Part shown: positions 27,775-35,667 of the stretch, in pieces | Layout of the letters: the number at the start of each line of letters is the position of its first letter | Numbering within the stretch: the first letter of the stretch is position 1 | IMG/VR virus record: IMGVR_UViG_3300049255_000272 | Coordinates: 47,100 to 111,099 of that record | Strand: one strand, 5' to 3' | DNA from: a virus | DNA: 64,000 nt | The notes under the pieces: generated by a model | The model's input: the letters and a program-made list of their open reading frames with translations, nothing else | Databases searched by the model: none | What the model was told of the DNA's origin: nothing | Made by a program: the position numbers and the translations under genes

Positions 27775-29331
27775 GTGAATATCATTCCGCTCGGGAGGCT
27801 TGTCGGCAAGGATAGGGGATCGCCGGAGCCGGTCCTGATGATCACACCGCCCTCGGTGTTTTTGCTCGACGAGCGGGTATTCATGAGTCTCGGCATCCTC
27901 AAGGTGGCCGCTGTTCTTGAGCGTGCGGGTCACGAGGTCGAACTCCTCGATTTGTCGGGCATCGAGAACTATCTCGATGTCGTCGACGAGTACGCCAAGA
28001 AATCCCGGGCTCGGGTCGCAGCCCTGACTACGACCACACCGCAATTGCCGGCCGCGGTGAAGGTGGCTGAGCGCATCCGAGCCGTCCGACCGGACATGAA
28101 GATCATCATCGGCGGCCCGCACGTCACACTTGTGCATTCGGCCGTCAAGCTCGAGAAGAAGGCAGGTCGCACTGGCCGTGCCCACGCCGCACTCGACCGC
28201 TTGCTGCAGAATTTCGACGTTCTTGTCTCGGGTGATGGTGAGGCTGCCGTATTCGCTGCTCTCAAACCCGACGCTCCTCGCATCATCGACGGTGACGACC
28301 CTCGAAGCGGGCTGTTCATGACGGACGTTTCCTACGATGCATCGCCCTACCCGGCACGGCATCTCGTCGACGTCAGCTCATACAATTACACCATCGATGG
28401 CGAGAAGGCCACGAGTCTCATCGCGCAGCTCGGCTGCCCATTCGGATGCGGGTTCTGCGGTGGCCGCAATTCCAAGTCCCTGCGCATGATCCGCACTCGC
28501 ACGACGCAGTCTATCGTGCGCGAAGTGGCGATGCTTCATCGCAACTACGGATTCCGCGGGTTCATGTTCTACGATGACGAACTGAACGTCAACCCGAGCA
28601 TCGTCGAGCTGATGAATGCACTGTCGGATTTGCAGTCCGAAGTAGGCGCCGAGTTTCGACTCCGCGGGTTTGTTAAGTCGGAGCTTTTCACGGACGAACA
28701 GGCTGCGGCCATGTACCGCGCTGGCTTCCGCTGGCTTCTCTGCGGATTCGAGGCGGCTTCTCCGCGCATCCTGCAGAACATCAACAAGAAAGCGACTATC
28801 GACGACAACACGCGCGTCCTCGAAATCGCTCGCCGCCATGGGCTCAAGGTCAAGGCCCTGATGTCGGTGGGTCATCCCGGAGAGTCCGAGGAAACGATCA
28901 CCGCGGTACATGATTGGCTCTTGCAGGTCAAGCCAGACGATTTCGACTGCACGGTCATCACGACCTACCCCGGCACCCCGTATTACGACGAGGCCATCGA
29001 GCACCCGACGCTCGAGGACGTTTGGACGTACACATGTAAGAAGTCCGGTGATAGGCTGCATGCCTACGACGTGGACTTCACGAAAGTGGCCGAATATTAC
29101 AAGGGCGACCCCAACGGCGGGTACCACTCGTACGTCTTCACCGATCACCTGAGCGGTGAAGAGCTGGTGAAGATGCGCAATTGGGTCGAGAACTCCGTGC
29201 GCGAGAAGCTCGGTATTCCGTTCAATCCAGGCAAGGCGGCCATGCGTTACGAGCACTCCATGGGCCAGAGCGACCTTCCTCATTTTATCCTGAGAAGGAG
29301 CCCCCCAATGGCCGAGGCCGTCGCCGAGTAA
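27775..29331 (+). CDS. B12-binding-domain radical SAM protein
   Basis: The 518-residue protein (GTG start at 27775; an ATG at 27838 is possible but would cut the first strand) has an N-terminal cobalamin-binding-type Rossmann domain (residues about 18-180; MSLGILKVAAVLERAGHEV, IIIGGPHVT). A radical SAM core follows, with Cys221-xxx-Cys225-xx-Cys228 in GCPFGCGFC for the 4Fe-4S cluster. A radical-SAM GHPGESEETI motif lies further on. Relatives methylate or rearrange unactivated carbons in sugars, lipids or natural products. The classical DxHxxG cobalamin His motif is not evident. It is placed between two sugar-nucleotide/glycan genes, so modification of a glycan building block is the likely role. 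The exact reaction is unknown. Confidence 0.8.
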   Translation: MNIIPLGRLVGKDRGSPEPVLMITPPSVFLLDERVFMSLGILKVAAVLERAGHEVELLDLSGIENYLDVVDEYAKKSRARVAALTTTTPQLPAAVKVAERIRAVRPDMKIIIGGPHVTLVHSAVKLEKKAGRTGRAHAALDRLLQNFDVLVSGDGEAAVFAALKPDAPRIIDGDDPRSGLFMTDVSYDASPYPARHLVDVSSYNYTIDGEKATSLIAQLGCPFGCGFCGGRNSKSLRMIRTRTTQSIVREVAMLHRNYGFRGFMFYDDELNVNPSIVELMNALSDLQSEVGAEFRLRGFVKSELFTDEQAAAMYRAGFRWLLCGFEAASPRILQNINKKATIDDNTRVLEIARRHGLKVKALMSVGHPGESEETITAVHDWLLQVKPDDFDCTVITTYPGTPYYDEAIEHPTLEDVWTYTCKKSGDRLHAYDVDFTKVAEYYKGDPNGGYHSYVFTDHLSGEELVKMRNWVENSVREKLGIPFNPGKAAMRYEHSMGQSDLPHFILRRSPPMAEAVAE

Positions 29332-29350
29332 CGTTGCAGACAGGTGGCAG

Positions 29351-30817
29351 ATGAAGCTGGCGATGATCGGGGCGGGATACGTTGGTTTGGTTTCGGGCAC
29401 GGGATTCGCGCAGTTCGGGAACGAAGTGGTTTGCGCGGACACCGACGCGACCAAGATCTCCCAGCTCAACCGCATCAAGTCGCCGATCTACGAGCCCGGC
29501 CTGGACGACCTGCTCGCCAGCAACATGGGCGAGGGTCGGCTGTCCTTCACGACTGATGTTCATCAATCGATCGTTCAGGCCGACGTCGTCTTCATCACTG
29601 TCGGCACGCCGCAGGCTTCGGACGGGTCGGCCGACCTATCGAGTGTGATGGCCACGGCGCGCACGATCGGAGAAGTCTTGCGCGAGACCAAGCAGCCCCA
29701 CAAGGTTGTCGTGGTCAAGAGCACAGTGCCGGTCGGGACGACGCACGCAGTCGGCAAGATCATCTCGTCGTACTTCGACAAGCACTGCTGCGTGGCCTCC
29801 AATCCGGAGTTCCTCCGCGAGGGTACGGCGGTCGAAGACTTCATGCGGCCCGACCGAGTGGTCATTGGAACCACCTGCGCCGGCGCAAGAGACGCCCTCA
29901 TGCGGCTCTATCGGCCGATGGCCTCGGGCAAGACGCTCGTCATGGATCCGGCGTCCTCCGAACTCGTGAAGTACGCCTCGAATGCGTTTCTTGCGACGCG
30001 CATTTCGTACATAAACGAGCTGGCCAGACTCGCTACCGCTCTTGGGGCGGACATCGACTTCGTGCGTCGCGGGATGGGCGCCGATCCCCGTATCGGACAC
30101 CAGTACCTGTACCCCGGGCCCGGGTACGGCGGCTCCTGTCTTCCCAAAGATGTGATGGCTCTGCGTCACATGGCGGAGATGGTCGGGCAGGATCTTCTCG
30201 TGGTCAACGCAGCGAACAACGCCAACAACGTCCAGCGACACCTGCTCGGCCAGCTCGTGTCCAAGTTCTACGGCAATCTGCATGGCAAGAAGATCTGCGT
30301 GTGGGGTGCCGCGTTCAAAGCGGAGACCGACGACATCCGCGAGTCTCCTGCTGTCGATTTCATCGACGATATGCTCGCGGCCGGAGCCGACGTCATCGTG
30401 CATGACCCGCAAGCTTTGCAGCGGGTGCACGAGAGATACGGCAATCGCGTGAGCATCGCGAGCGAAATGTACGAGTCTGTCCTTGGTGCGGACGCCATCG
30501 TCCTTTGCACCGAGTGGCGTCAGTATCGCAATCCTGACGTGCAGCATCTCAAGCGCCTATCCCGGGACCTGGTGGCCTTCGATGGCCGCAACGTTTGGGA
30601 CGAGCGCGATTTTGACGCAGCCGGCGTCAAGCTGTTCGGGATCGTCCGGAAGTATCAGCCAGAATCAGAGGCCGCTCTGCATGCCGTCGAAGACAATCTT
30701 GATCCAATCGGCGTGCTCGACACACCGAACGGCGTTGTCTCGTCGCGGCGACCCACGCCGCTTCAAAACCACGCCGTGAATGAAACCGGATCGAGCCTGC
30801 GAGCCCTCGCGAAATGA
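29351..30817 (+). CDS. ugd: UDP-glucose 6-dehydrogenase
   Basis: The 488-residue enzyme oxidises UDP-glucose to UDP-glucuronate using two NAD+. The N-terminal Rossmann motif is IGAGYVGLVSG (6-16). NPEFLREG (151-158), ELVKYASNAFLA (204-215) and the catalytic Cys263 in PGYGGSCLPKD are all present, as is the C-terminal UDP-binding domain (KICVWGAAFKAETDD...ESP). Its product is the substrate of the UDP-xylose synthase at 22532. The family usually ends near the motif FDGRNVWD/FGIVRK (about residue 435). Here about 50 extra residues follow; this tail lies over the 3' end of the antisense ligase-like gene (153-base overlap) and may just reflect lack of an earlier stop. GDP-mannose dehydrogenase is a less likely alternative. 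Confidence 0.88.
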   Translation: MKLAMIGAGYVGLVSGTGFAQFGNEVVCADTDATKISQLNRIKSPIYEPGLDDLLASNMGEGRLSFTTDVHQSIVQADVVFITVGTPQASDGSADLSSVMATARTIGEVLRETKQPHKVVVVKSTVPVGTTHAVGKIISSYFDKHCCVASNPEFLREGTAVEDFMRPDRVVIGTTCAGARDALMRLYRPMASGKTLVMDPASSELVKYASNAFLATRISYINELARLATALGADIDFVRRGMGADPRIGHQYLYPGPGYGGSCLPKDVMALRHMAEMVGQDLLVVNAANNANNVQRHLLGQLVSKFYGNLHGKKICVWGAAFKAETDDIRESPAVDFIDDMLAAGADVIVHDPQALQRVHERYGNRVSIASEMYESVLGADAIVLCTEWRQYRNPDVQHLKRLSRDLVAFDGRNVWDERDFDAAGVKLFGIVRKYQPESEAALHAVEDNLDPIGVLDTPNGVVSSRRPTPLQNHAVNETGSSLRALAK

Positions 30818-31474
30818 CCGGGCTTCCGCGTCGATCTGACGCGCGATAGTCTCGTCGGCCGCCAGAAGCTCCGTCGCCTTGATGTCGGGCGTGTCCTTGC
30901 CCTCGAGCAGCTTCTCCAGGGCCTCCCGCCGCTTCTCGATGGGCTCGCCTGAGAAGTCTCGCGTGTCGACCCGGATGGCGTCCCAAAGCGTCAGGGCGCA
31001 CACGGCCGAGCGATTGTGCTTCCAGGCGCCGCGCTTGGACATGTTCCAAATCTCGCCGTCCAGAAGAGTGCCTTCCGGCATCTGGAGCAATGCGAGCTGC
31101 TTGTTCAAGTTGTCCGGCATCGTGATCAGCCGCTTCTCGCGGGTCCAGAGCGTCACGATGTTGTTCGCGCCGACCTGCACGATGGCTCGCCAGCCGTCGA
31201 ACTTCTTCTCCATGAAGTAGTTGGAGAGTGTCAACGTCTGGAAGACTGACCATGGCGCCCGCACTGGCTTGAACGGAAACTTCCAGGGCAGCTGCGCGGT
31301 CATCGTCATAGACCGGGCTACACGATGTGGCCTCGGACTTACGGGCCGTGCTTTCGGCTTCTCTGTGACTGCAGAGCGCCTGGTCCATACAATCTGCGGC
31401 TGCACTTGTATCCGGTCCGAGTTCTCGCTCATCCAGCGGAAGGAAATGGCGAGCTTGCGCAGTCCTCTGAGCAT
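30665..31474 (-). CDS. Minimal ATP-dependent DNA ligase-like adenylation domain
   Basis: The start is chosen at 31474 (269 residues), because GAGAGG precedes it and the longer frame runs antisense through other genes; an internal ATG at 31309 is an alternative. Motif I is EKKFDGWR, with Lys91 as the expected AMP-bound lysine. Motif III is LLDGEIW (137-143) and IIIa is LTLWDAIRV. Motif IV reads HGVVLK (233-238), where EGVVLK is usual, and motif V reads DWIKIV (256-261), where WIKxK is usual. The protein stops directly after motif V, so the OB-fold domain is missing. It may seal nicks poorly, act on another substrate, or work with a partner. It overlaps the convergent dehydrogenase gene by 153 bases. 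Confidence 0.75.
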   Translation of the reverse strand: MLRGLRKLAISFRWMSENSDRIQVQPQIVWTRRSAVTEKPKARPVSPRPHRVARSMTMTAQLPWKFPFKPVRAPWSVFQTLTLSNYFMEKKFDGWRAIVQVGANNIVTLWTREKRLITMPDNLNKQLALLQMPEGTLLDGEIWNMSKRGAWKHNRSAVCALTLWDAIRVDTRDFSGEPIEKRREALEKLLEGKDTPDIKATELLAADETIARQIDAEARSFREGSQARSGFIHGVVLKRRGSPRRDNAVRCVEHADWIKIVFDGMQSGL

Positions 31475-31495
31475 GGCCTCTCGACTATACCTTTT

Positions 31496-32179
31496 ATGTC
31501 GACCAGAGATATGAGTCTGCTCTCTCTGGCCGCCCGGGTAGCATCGCGTTCCGTCTGCGCTCAGCAGCAATCTGAAGGTCTGCCCGCGGATGCTCCGCCC
31601 GCGGTTGTTTCGCAGCAGGAACAGCAGGGCCAGCAGGAGCAGGTTGGCTACATCAAGCACGAGAAGGGCAAGGGCTACTGCGTCAAGTCCGAGAAAAACC
31701 CGGACTGGAGTGGTGGTTGCTATCCCTCGCACGGCAAGGCCGAGGAGCGCCTCAAGCAGGTCGAGAAGTTCAAGCACATGAAGAAGGGCGCAGTTACGCC
31801 CAACGACATCGCACACGACATCCGGCTCGTCGCCGCGCGTCTTGCCAACTCGACGAAACCTCAGCTCGAGGTCGTACTGTCCGACCTGCAGTCCATCATC
31901 GCTGCGATGGAGACCACTGGGCAGCAAGAGCAGCAGGGTCAGCAGCAAGCTGACTGGAAGATGACCCTCGAGGACGCGGAGGGCGACGAGCCCATTCCCG
32001 AGGTCCATCTGAACGAGGGCGAACACCAGGGTCAGCAGCAGGAGACGGCCAAGTCTCCTCCGGGCTGGGGTGGCGTCGTCGAGAAGATGGTCAAGGACCA
32101 CGGCTTCTCGAAGGAGCGGGCCGAGGCACTCAGCTGGAACCAATACAACGAAGGCCATACGCCGCACGTCAAAGAGTAA
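31496..32179 (+). CDS. Gln-rich virion-type protein with RVASR tag
   Basis: The start is ATG 31496 (227 residues); ATG 31511, which begins MSLLSLAARVASR, is equally possible. After this N-terminal AARVASR tag, which recurs in other genes here, come Gln-rich low-complexity stretches (EQQGQQEQ and similar). A compact central domain follows (residues about 55-100) with IKHEKGKGYCVKSE and WSGGCYPSHGKAEERLKQVE. The C-terminal SPPGWGGVVEKMVKDHGF segment, found in many phage proteins, is next to last. The pattern KGYCV...GCY...A..RL.Q.E is a recurrent small phage domain of unknown function. The gene is divergent from the ligase-like gene (21 bases between starts). Confidence 0.55.
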   Translation: MSTRDMSLLSLAARVASRSVCAQQQSEGLPADAPPAVVSQQEQQGQQEQVGYIKHEKGKGYCVKSEKNPDWSGGCYPSHGKAEERLKQVEKFKHMKKGAVTPNDIAHDIRLVAARLANSTKPQLEVVLSDLQSIIAAMETTGQQEQQGQQQADWKMTLEDAEGDEPIPEVHLNEGEHQGQQQETAKSPPGWGGVVEKMVKDHGFSKERAEALSWNQYNEGHTPHVKE

Positions 32180-32188
32180 GGTGCCTTC

Positions 32189-33088
32189 ATGGCGACCACA
32201 TTCCGGCGGGGTCAGGAGTTGGGGCGCGCGAATGGCCTCAACATCTTCCTGAAGTCGAAGGACGGCTCGCCCACCAACGCGGCCGAGATCACCTACAGCG
32301 TCTACGATTTCACGACGGGACTCGAGGTCATCCTCCCGCCAGCGAATCGTCATCCGCGCAATCCGGCAACGGGTGAATACTTCGCTTGTTTCGTCATCCC
32401 GCTCGACGCCAATATCGGCAACTATCGCATTCGCTGGTACTTCAGGCAGTTCGTCAACTCGCCTCAAGTCCAGACGGTCCAGGAGTTCTCGATCGTCGAT
32501 AACGCGACGCAGGTCGTGACCCTTCCTGGGATCACGCCCATCGAGTACGACCTCATTCGCGGCATGCGCATCATGCTCCGCGACAACAACCCGGCGCGCA
32601 ACTACCACTTCGTGCCGCCGGCGGGCGAAGAATCGGTCAACGAGTTCACGCGTGTGTTCGGCTACATTTGGGAGGACGCGGAACTGCTCGAGTTCCTGCG
32701 GATGTCCAACGACTCCATCAACATGTACCCGCCGCAGACGTTCTACCAGACGCTCGACCAGCTCATCTCGGAGCACCGCGACTGGCGCACTCTGCTCTTC
32801 ACAGGCGCTATGGTGCACGCGGTCAACGCCGTGTCCTTGAACTGGATCCTCGACGAGTTCGGATACACCATCGGCGGTGTGTCGCTCGACTTGGAGAAGA
32901 GCGCCAAGTACCAGGGCATGGCCAACGACGCCCAGCAGCGTTTCACCGACTTCGTGACAGCCGCGAAGGAGACCGTGAAGATCATTCGCGGTTTGCGTCA
33001 GTCACGCTTCGGTGTCGGCATCCGCAGCTCGTTTGGTCCCAGCGTCGGCCGCGGCGCCCTTACTCCCCGCCGCTTCCTCGGTATCTGA
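32189..33088 (+). CDS. Virion structural protein with an N-terminal beta-domain
   Basis: The protein has 299 residues. The N-terminal domain (about 1-108: GLNIFLKSKDGSPTNAAEI, GEYFACFVIP, NYRIRWYFRQF, EFSIVD) is the same type as the two tandem domains of the 2736 protein. The C-terminal two-thirds is helical and aromatic (IEYDLIRGMRIMLRDN, YPPQTFYQTLDQLI, LNWILDEFGYTIGGVSLDLE). It looks like a head-tail connector or tail protein of a large myovirus, but no named family is certain. Its 3' 87 bases overlap the convergent PHD-finger-like gene. Confidence 0.6.
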   Translation: MATTFRRGQELGRANGLNIFLKSKDGSPTNAAEITYSVYDFTTGLEVILPPANRHPRNPATGEYFACFVIPLDANIGNYRIRWYFRQFVNSPQVQTVQEFSIVDNATQVVTLPGITPIEYDLIRGMRIMLRDNNPARNYHFVPPAGEESVNEFTRVFGYIWEDAELLEFLRMSNDSINMYPPQTFYQTLDQLISEHRDWRTLLFTGAMVHAVNAVSLNWILDEFGYTIGGVSLDLEKSAKYQGMANDAQQRFTDFVTAAKETVKIIRGLRQSRFGVGIRSSFGPSVGRGALTPRRFLGI

Positions 33089-33568
33089 GCGCTGAATCAT
33101 CCCGTCCGCGCACAGGACGGCCATGAGAAGCGCGATGCTCGCGGCTCGACCGTCACCTTCCGGGACTGGTCCTGGAATGGCAACCTTGTCGTCGAACCAG
33201 AGCTTGTTCGCTCGAAGTCTGTCGCCTCGGAGTCGGACTTCGTCCGGCAGGTAGCCAGTCAGCTCGGCGATTTTCTGCTCGTCTGGCCCGCAGTGCAGCG
33301 ACGCAAGGAAGATAGCCCCGGACTTGTACGCCTCGGGCTCCCAATTGGTGTCGAGATCCTGCATCTGCGCATCGATGAGTTCCATGTTCGAACATGGAGG
33401 CAGGCAGCCGAAGCAAAGAGTCCGCTTTTCGGGATGACGGCTGTCCACGTTGCCGCAAAAGTTGTGGACCCAATCGCCGCACTTGTGACAGCGTTTGCGT
33501 TCCTTGTATGGAACTTCCTTGTCGCAGACCTTGCAGACGCAGGGATGAGGAAACCGGGCCCGACCCAC
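33002..33568 (-). CDS. PHD-finger-like zinc protein with a predicted HTH-type domain
   Basis: The 188-residue protein starts at GTG 33568 (there is no ATG before Met62). Residues 12-55 show a C4HC3 pattern: C12-x2-C15-x11-C27-x2-C30-x4-H35-x2-C38-x13-C52-x2-C55, with Trp33 two residues before the His. This spacing is that of PHD fingers, which are typical of eukaryotic chromatin proteins and rare in phages. Residues about 85-125 (EQKIAELTGYLPDEVRLRGDRLRANKLW) look like a winged helix-turn-helix, which would make it a DNA-binding regulator. The C-terminus is Ala/Asp-rich. It is divergent from the 33601 gene and overlaps the 32189 gene. A zinc ribbon or RING relative is an alternative. Confidence 0.6.
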   Translation of the reverse strand: MGRARFPHPCVCKVCDKEVPYKERKRCHKCGDWVHNFCGNVDSRHPEKRTLCFGCLPPCSNMELIDAQMQDLDTNWEPEAYKSGAIFLASLHCGPDEQKIAELTGYLPDEVRLRGDRLRANKLWFDDKVAIPGPVPEGDGRAASIALLMAVLCADGMIQRSDTEEAAGSKGAAADAGTKRAADADTEA

Positions 33569-33600
33569 ACCCAGGTTACAACCAAGCCTCCAGAATTTTC

Positions 33601-33927
33601 ATGCGTGCCCAGAATATGAGACTCGAGTCCATCGCTGCTCGCGTTGCGGCCTCTACCCACGAGAGCCTGGAGCACCCGGCGACCGAGTACAGCGTCCGGA
33701 CGGAGATAGCCTTCAGCGCAGAGTTCGAGGGACAGGTCGCCAAGGATGTTCTGGTCAAAAAGCTCGAGTCCGAGGTCATGAGCGCGCTCGAGGCGGCCAT
33801 CAAGGTGGTATCCCGGGAACTGCGCTTGGAACCGGGCCGCGTGCTTGTCAAGCCTCTGAAGCTCGAGGTAGCCATCAACGACCAGGGTGACTTCGGCGAA
33901 GACGAGCAGGGCGAACAGGAAGAATAG
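33601..33927 (+). CDS. Small hypothetical protein with N-terminal AARVA tag
   Basis: The start is ATG 33601 (109 residues) or ATG 33616 (104), the latter beginning RLESIAARVAAS. The layout ATG - four codons - ATG - AARVA copies that of the 31496 gene. The body alternates charge (VKKLESEVMSALEAAIKVVSRE, a likely helix), then beta-like (RVLVKPLKLEVAIND), and ends in an acidic tail (GEDEQGEQEE). It lies in a run of + strand virion-type genes. No family is recognised. Confidence 0.5.
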   Translation: MRAQNMRLESIAARVAASTHESLEHPATEYSVRTEIAFSAEFEGQVAKDVLVKKLESEVMSALEAAIKVVSRELRLEPGRVLVKPLKLEVAINDQGDFGEDEQGEQEE

Positions 33928-33946
33928 TCGCTCGGTACTGTGCGGC

Positions 33947-34312
33947 ATGATCCACCGCCAAGCGAAGCTCTCGGCCGAAGAGCTTCAGAGTCTCGCCAAG
34001 CTCGAGTCGTCCGCCCAGCATTGGGCCATCCAGGCTTGCAACCTGGAAATGCAGCACAAGCAAGCCATGGCACAGTTCGAGGCCATCACAACGGCCCGCA
34101 ATCAGCTCCTGAGCAAGGCGTACAAGGAAGCGGGTGTCGACGAGAACACCATCCAGGACATCCGCATTAGCATGAACAAGGAGACCAAGGAGGGCCTGGT
34201 GGACATCGTCTGCGTGCCCAACCCGATGGCTCCGCCGGCGAACGGAGCCCCTCCGCCGCCCGTCCCGCAAGCTGCTCCTGCGCCCCCGGCTGGCGAGTCG
34301 CCAACCTCCTAA
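33947..34312 (+). CDS. Hypothetical helical protein with Pro-rich tail
   Basis: The 121-residue protein starts at the ATG at 33947, since an upstream in-frame ATG lies inside the previous gene. Residues 5-70 are predicted to be a long helix (KLSAEELQSLAKLESSAQ, ARNQLLSKAYKEAG). The C-terminal 30 residues are Pro/Ala-rich (PPANGAPPPPVPQ). No family is recognised. It lies between two structural genes. Confidence 0.5.
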   Translation: MIHRQAKLSAEELQSLAKLESSAQHWAIQACNLEMQHKQAMAQFEAITTARNQLLSKAYKEAGVDENTIQDIRISMNKETKEGLVDIVCVPNPMAPPANGAPPPPVPQAAPAPPAGESPTS

Positions 34313-34333
34313 TCGGGTATCGAAGGAAGGGAC

Positions 34334-35665
34334 ATGCCCTTCCCGCCCGATCGCCCAATAGGCACGCTCGAGCTTCAGTATCCGGCGCTGCCTCTGCCAC
34401 CGCTGAACATCATGTGTTCAAGCGGGTTCGAACTGCATGTCACGGACTTGAGGTGGACGAGTCCGACAGAGATTCCAGCCAACACGCAGTTCGACATCGT
34501 GGGCGTCAACGTCTACCGGAGCTTCGACTCCGAGTATGGGCCCTACGTCCGGCTCAATGCCTTGCCCATTGGCGGGGACTTCTATCGCGACCGACTCCTC
34601 ATCCGGGTCGCCATGAACGAGAATGTCACCCAGCGCTTCATCGCGCGCGGTGACACGGACCCGGATGGCCGCTGGATCTTCCAAACGGAGAACAAGCCGA
34701 TAATCCTCGACACGACGTCGGCTCACAGCCCGAATTGTACGAACCTCAACGTCTACGTCACAGTCAACGGCATCCCGGCGTTCGTCGAGAGCATCAACGC
34801 CAAGATGGGAGAGGTCGAGCTTCGCCGGACCGTGACCTTCGACGTGGCTTCGCAGGTGCAGTCTCCGCCCGTCCTGCCTCAGAATCCGACTGACCTCGTC
34901 CTGGCGACGTACCGCTACTACCTCGAGCGTGAGGTCCCCTCGGAGCTGGACCAGAAGACTTATTACCGGATCACGACGGTCGCCGTCGACAGGAACACCG
35001 GCGCGCTCATCGAGACCTCGCTGGACCGCGCGGCCGAGGCCAACAATCGTCAGATAGAGAGCCTGGACTGGATTTGGCGTGAAGCCATCCGCCGTAACCG
35101 CTGGATGCTGGGCAACGGTGGCGAGCCGGTCAAACTCTTCAAGATGAAGCTGGTCGGCCCGAAGTGCGGCTGCTACGACTATTCTCGCAAGCAGCCCGAC
35201 GCTTCCTGCCTCACGTGCTACGGCACGAGCATCATCGGAGGATACGACGGTCCGTACGACATCCTCATCGCTCCGGAAGATGGGGAACGCTCCATTTCGC
35301 AGGGCAATCGAGGTCGCACGGTCCAGCACCCGTACGACACGTGGACTGGTCCGAGCCCGCTGCTGACCCAGCGCGATTTCTTCGTGAAGCTCAACGGCGA
35401 CAGGTACGGAATCGGCCCGGTGCGCATGCCGAGCATTCGTGGCATGCAGCTCCAGCAGTTCTTCACGACGTCGCACCTCGACACAGCCGATATTCGGTAC
35501 AAAGTTCCCGTCATTCAGACGGAACTCCTCGTCGCACCGCAGACTCGGTACATCGTTCCGGGCAAGGGTAAAGCATTCCCGATGCTCACTGACCGCGAGA
35601 CCATTCCGGCCGAGCGTCAGTATCGCGGTAACTCGCCGACTGCAGAGAACACGAACCGTAGGTAA
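34334..35665 (+). CDS. Virion structural protein with a Cys4 cluster
   Basis: The 443-residue protein has an N-terminal part with fibronectin-like strands (FELHVTDLRWTSP, IVGVNVYRSFDSEYGPY), the usual look of phage adaptor or baseplate proteins that describe 'lengths' of beta sheet. Residues about 277-296 hold C-x-C-x11-C-x2-C (CGCYDYS...CLTCYGT), a probable zinc site, followed by GGYDGPYDILIAPEDG. The C-terminal part is beta-rich. A short AAGGAAGG site lies 7 bases before the ATG. It is likely a head-completion or tail-adaptor protein of the myovirus particle. The exact name is uncertain. Confidence 0.6.
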   Translation: MPFPPDRPIGTLELQYPALPLPPLNIMCSSGFELHVTDLRWTSPTEIPANTQFDIVGVNVYRSFDSEYGPYVRLNALPIGGDFYRDRLLIRVAMNENVTQRFIARGDTDPDGRWIFQTENKPIILDTTSAHSPNCTNLNVYVTVNGIPAFVESINAKMGEVELRRTVTFDVASQVQSPPVLPQNPTDLVLATYRYYLEREVPSELDQKTYYRITTVAVDRNTGALIETSLDRAAEANNRQIESLDWIWREAIRRNRWMLGNGGEPVKLFKMKLVGPKCGCYDYSRKQPDASCLTCYGTSIIGGYDGPYDILIAPEDGERSISQGNRGRTVQHPYDTWTGPSPLLTQRDFFVKLNGDRYGIGPVRMPSIRGMQLQQFFTTSHLDTADIRYKVPVIQTELLVAPQTRYIVPGKGKAFPMLTDRETIPAERQYRGNSPTAENTNRR

Positions 35666-35667
35666 TC

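Noticed and set aside
30665-32818. A 717-residue - strand frame
   Set aside because: Only its last 269 codons carry ligase motifs. The upstream part is antisense to the 31496 and 32189 genes and has an Arg/Asp/Leu shadow composition.
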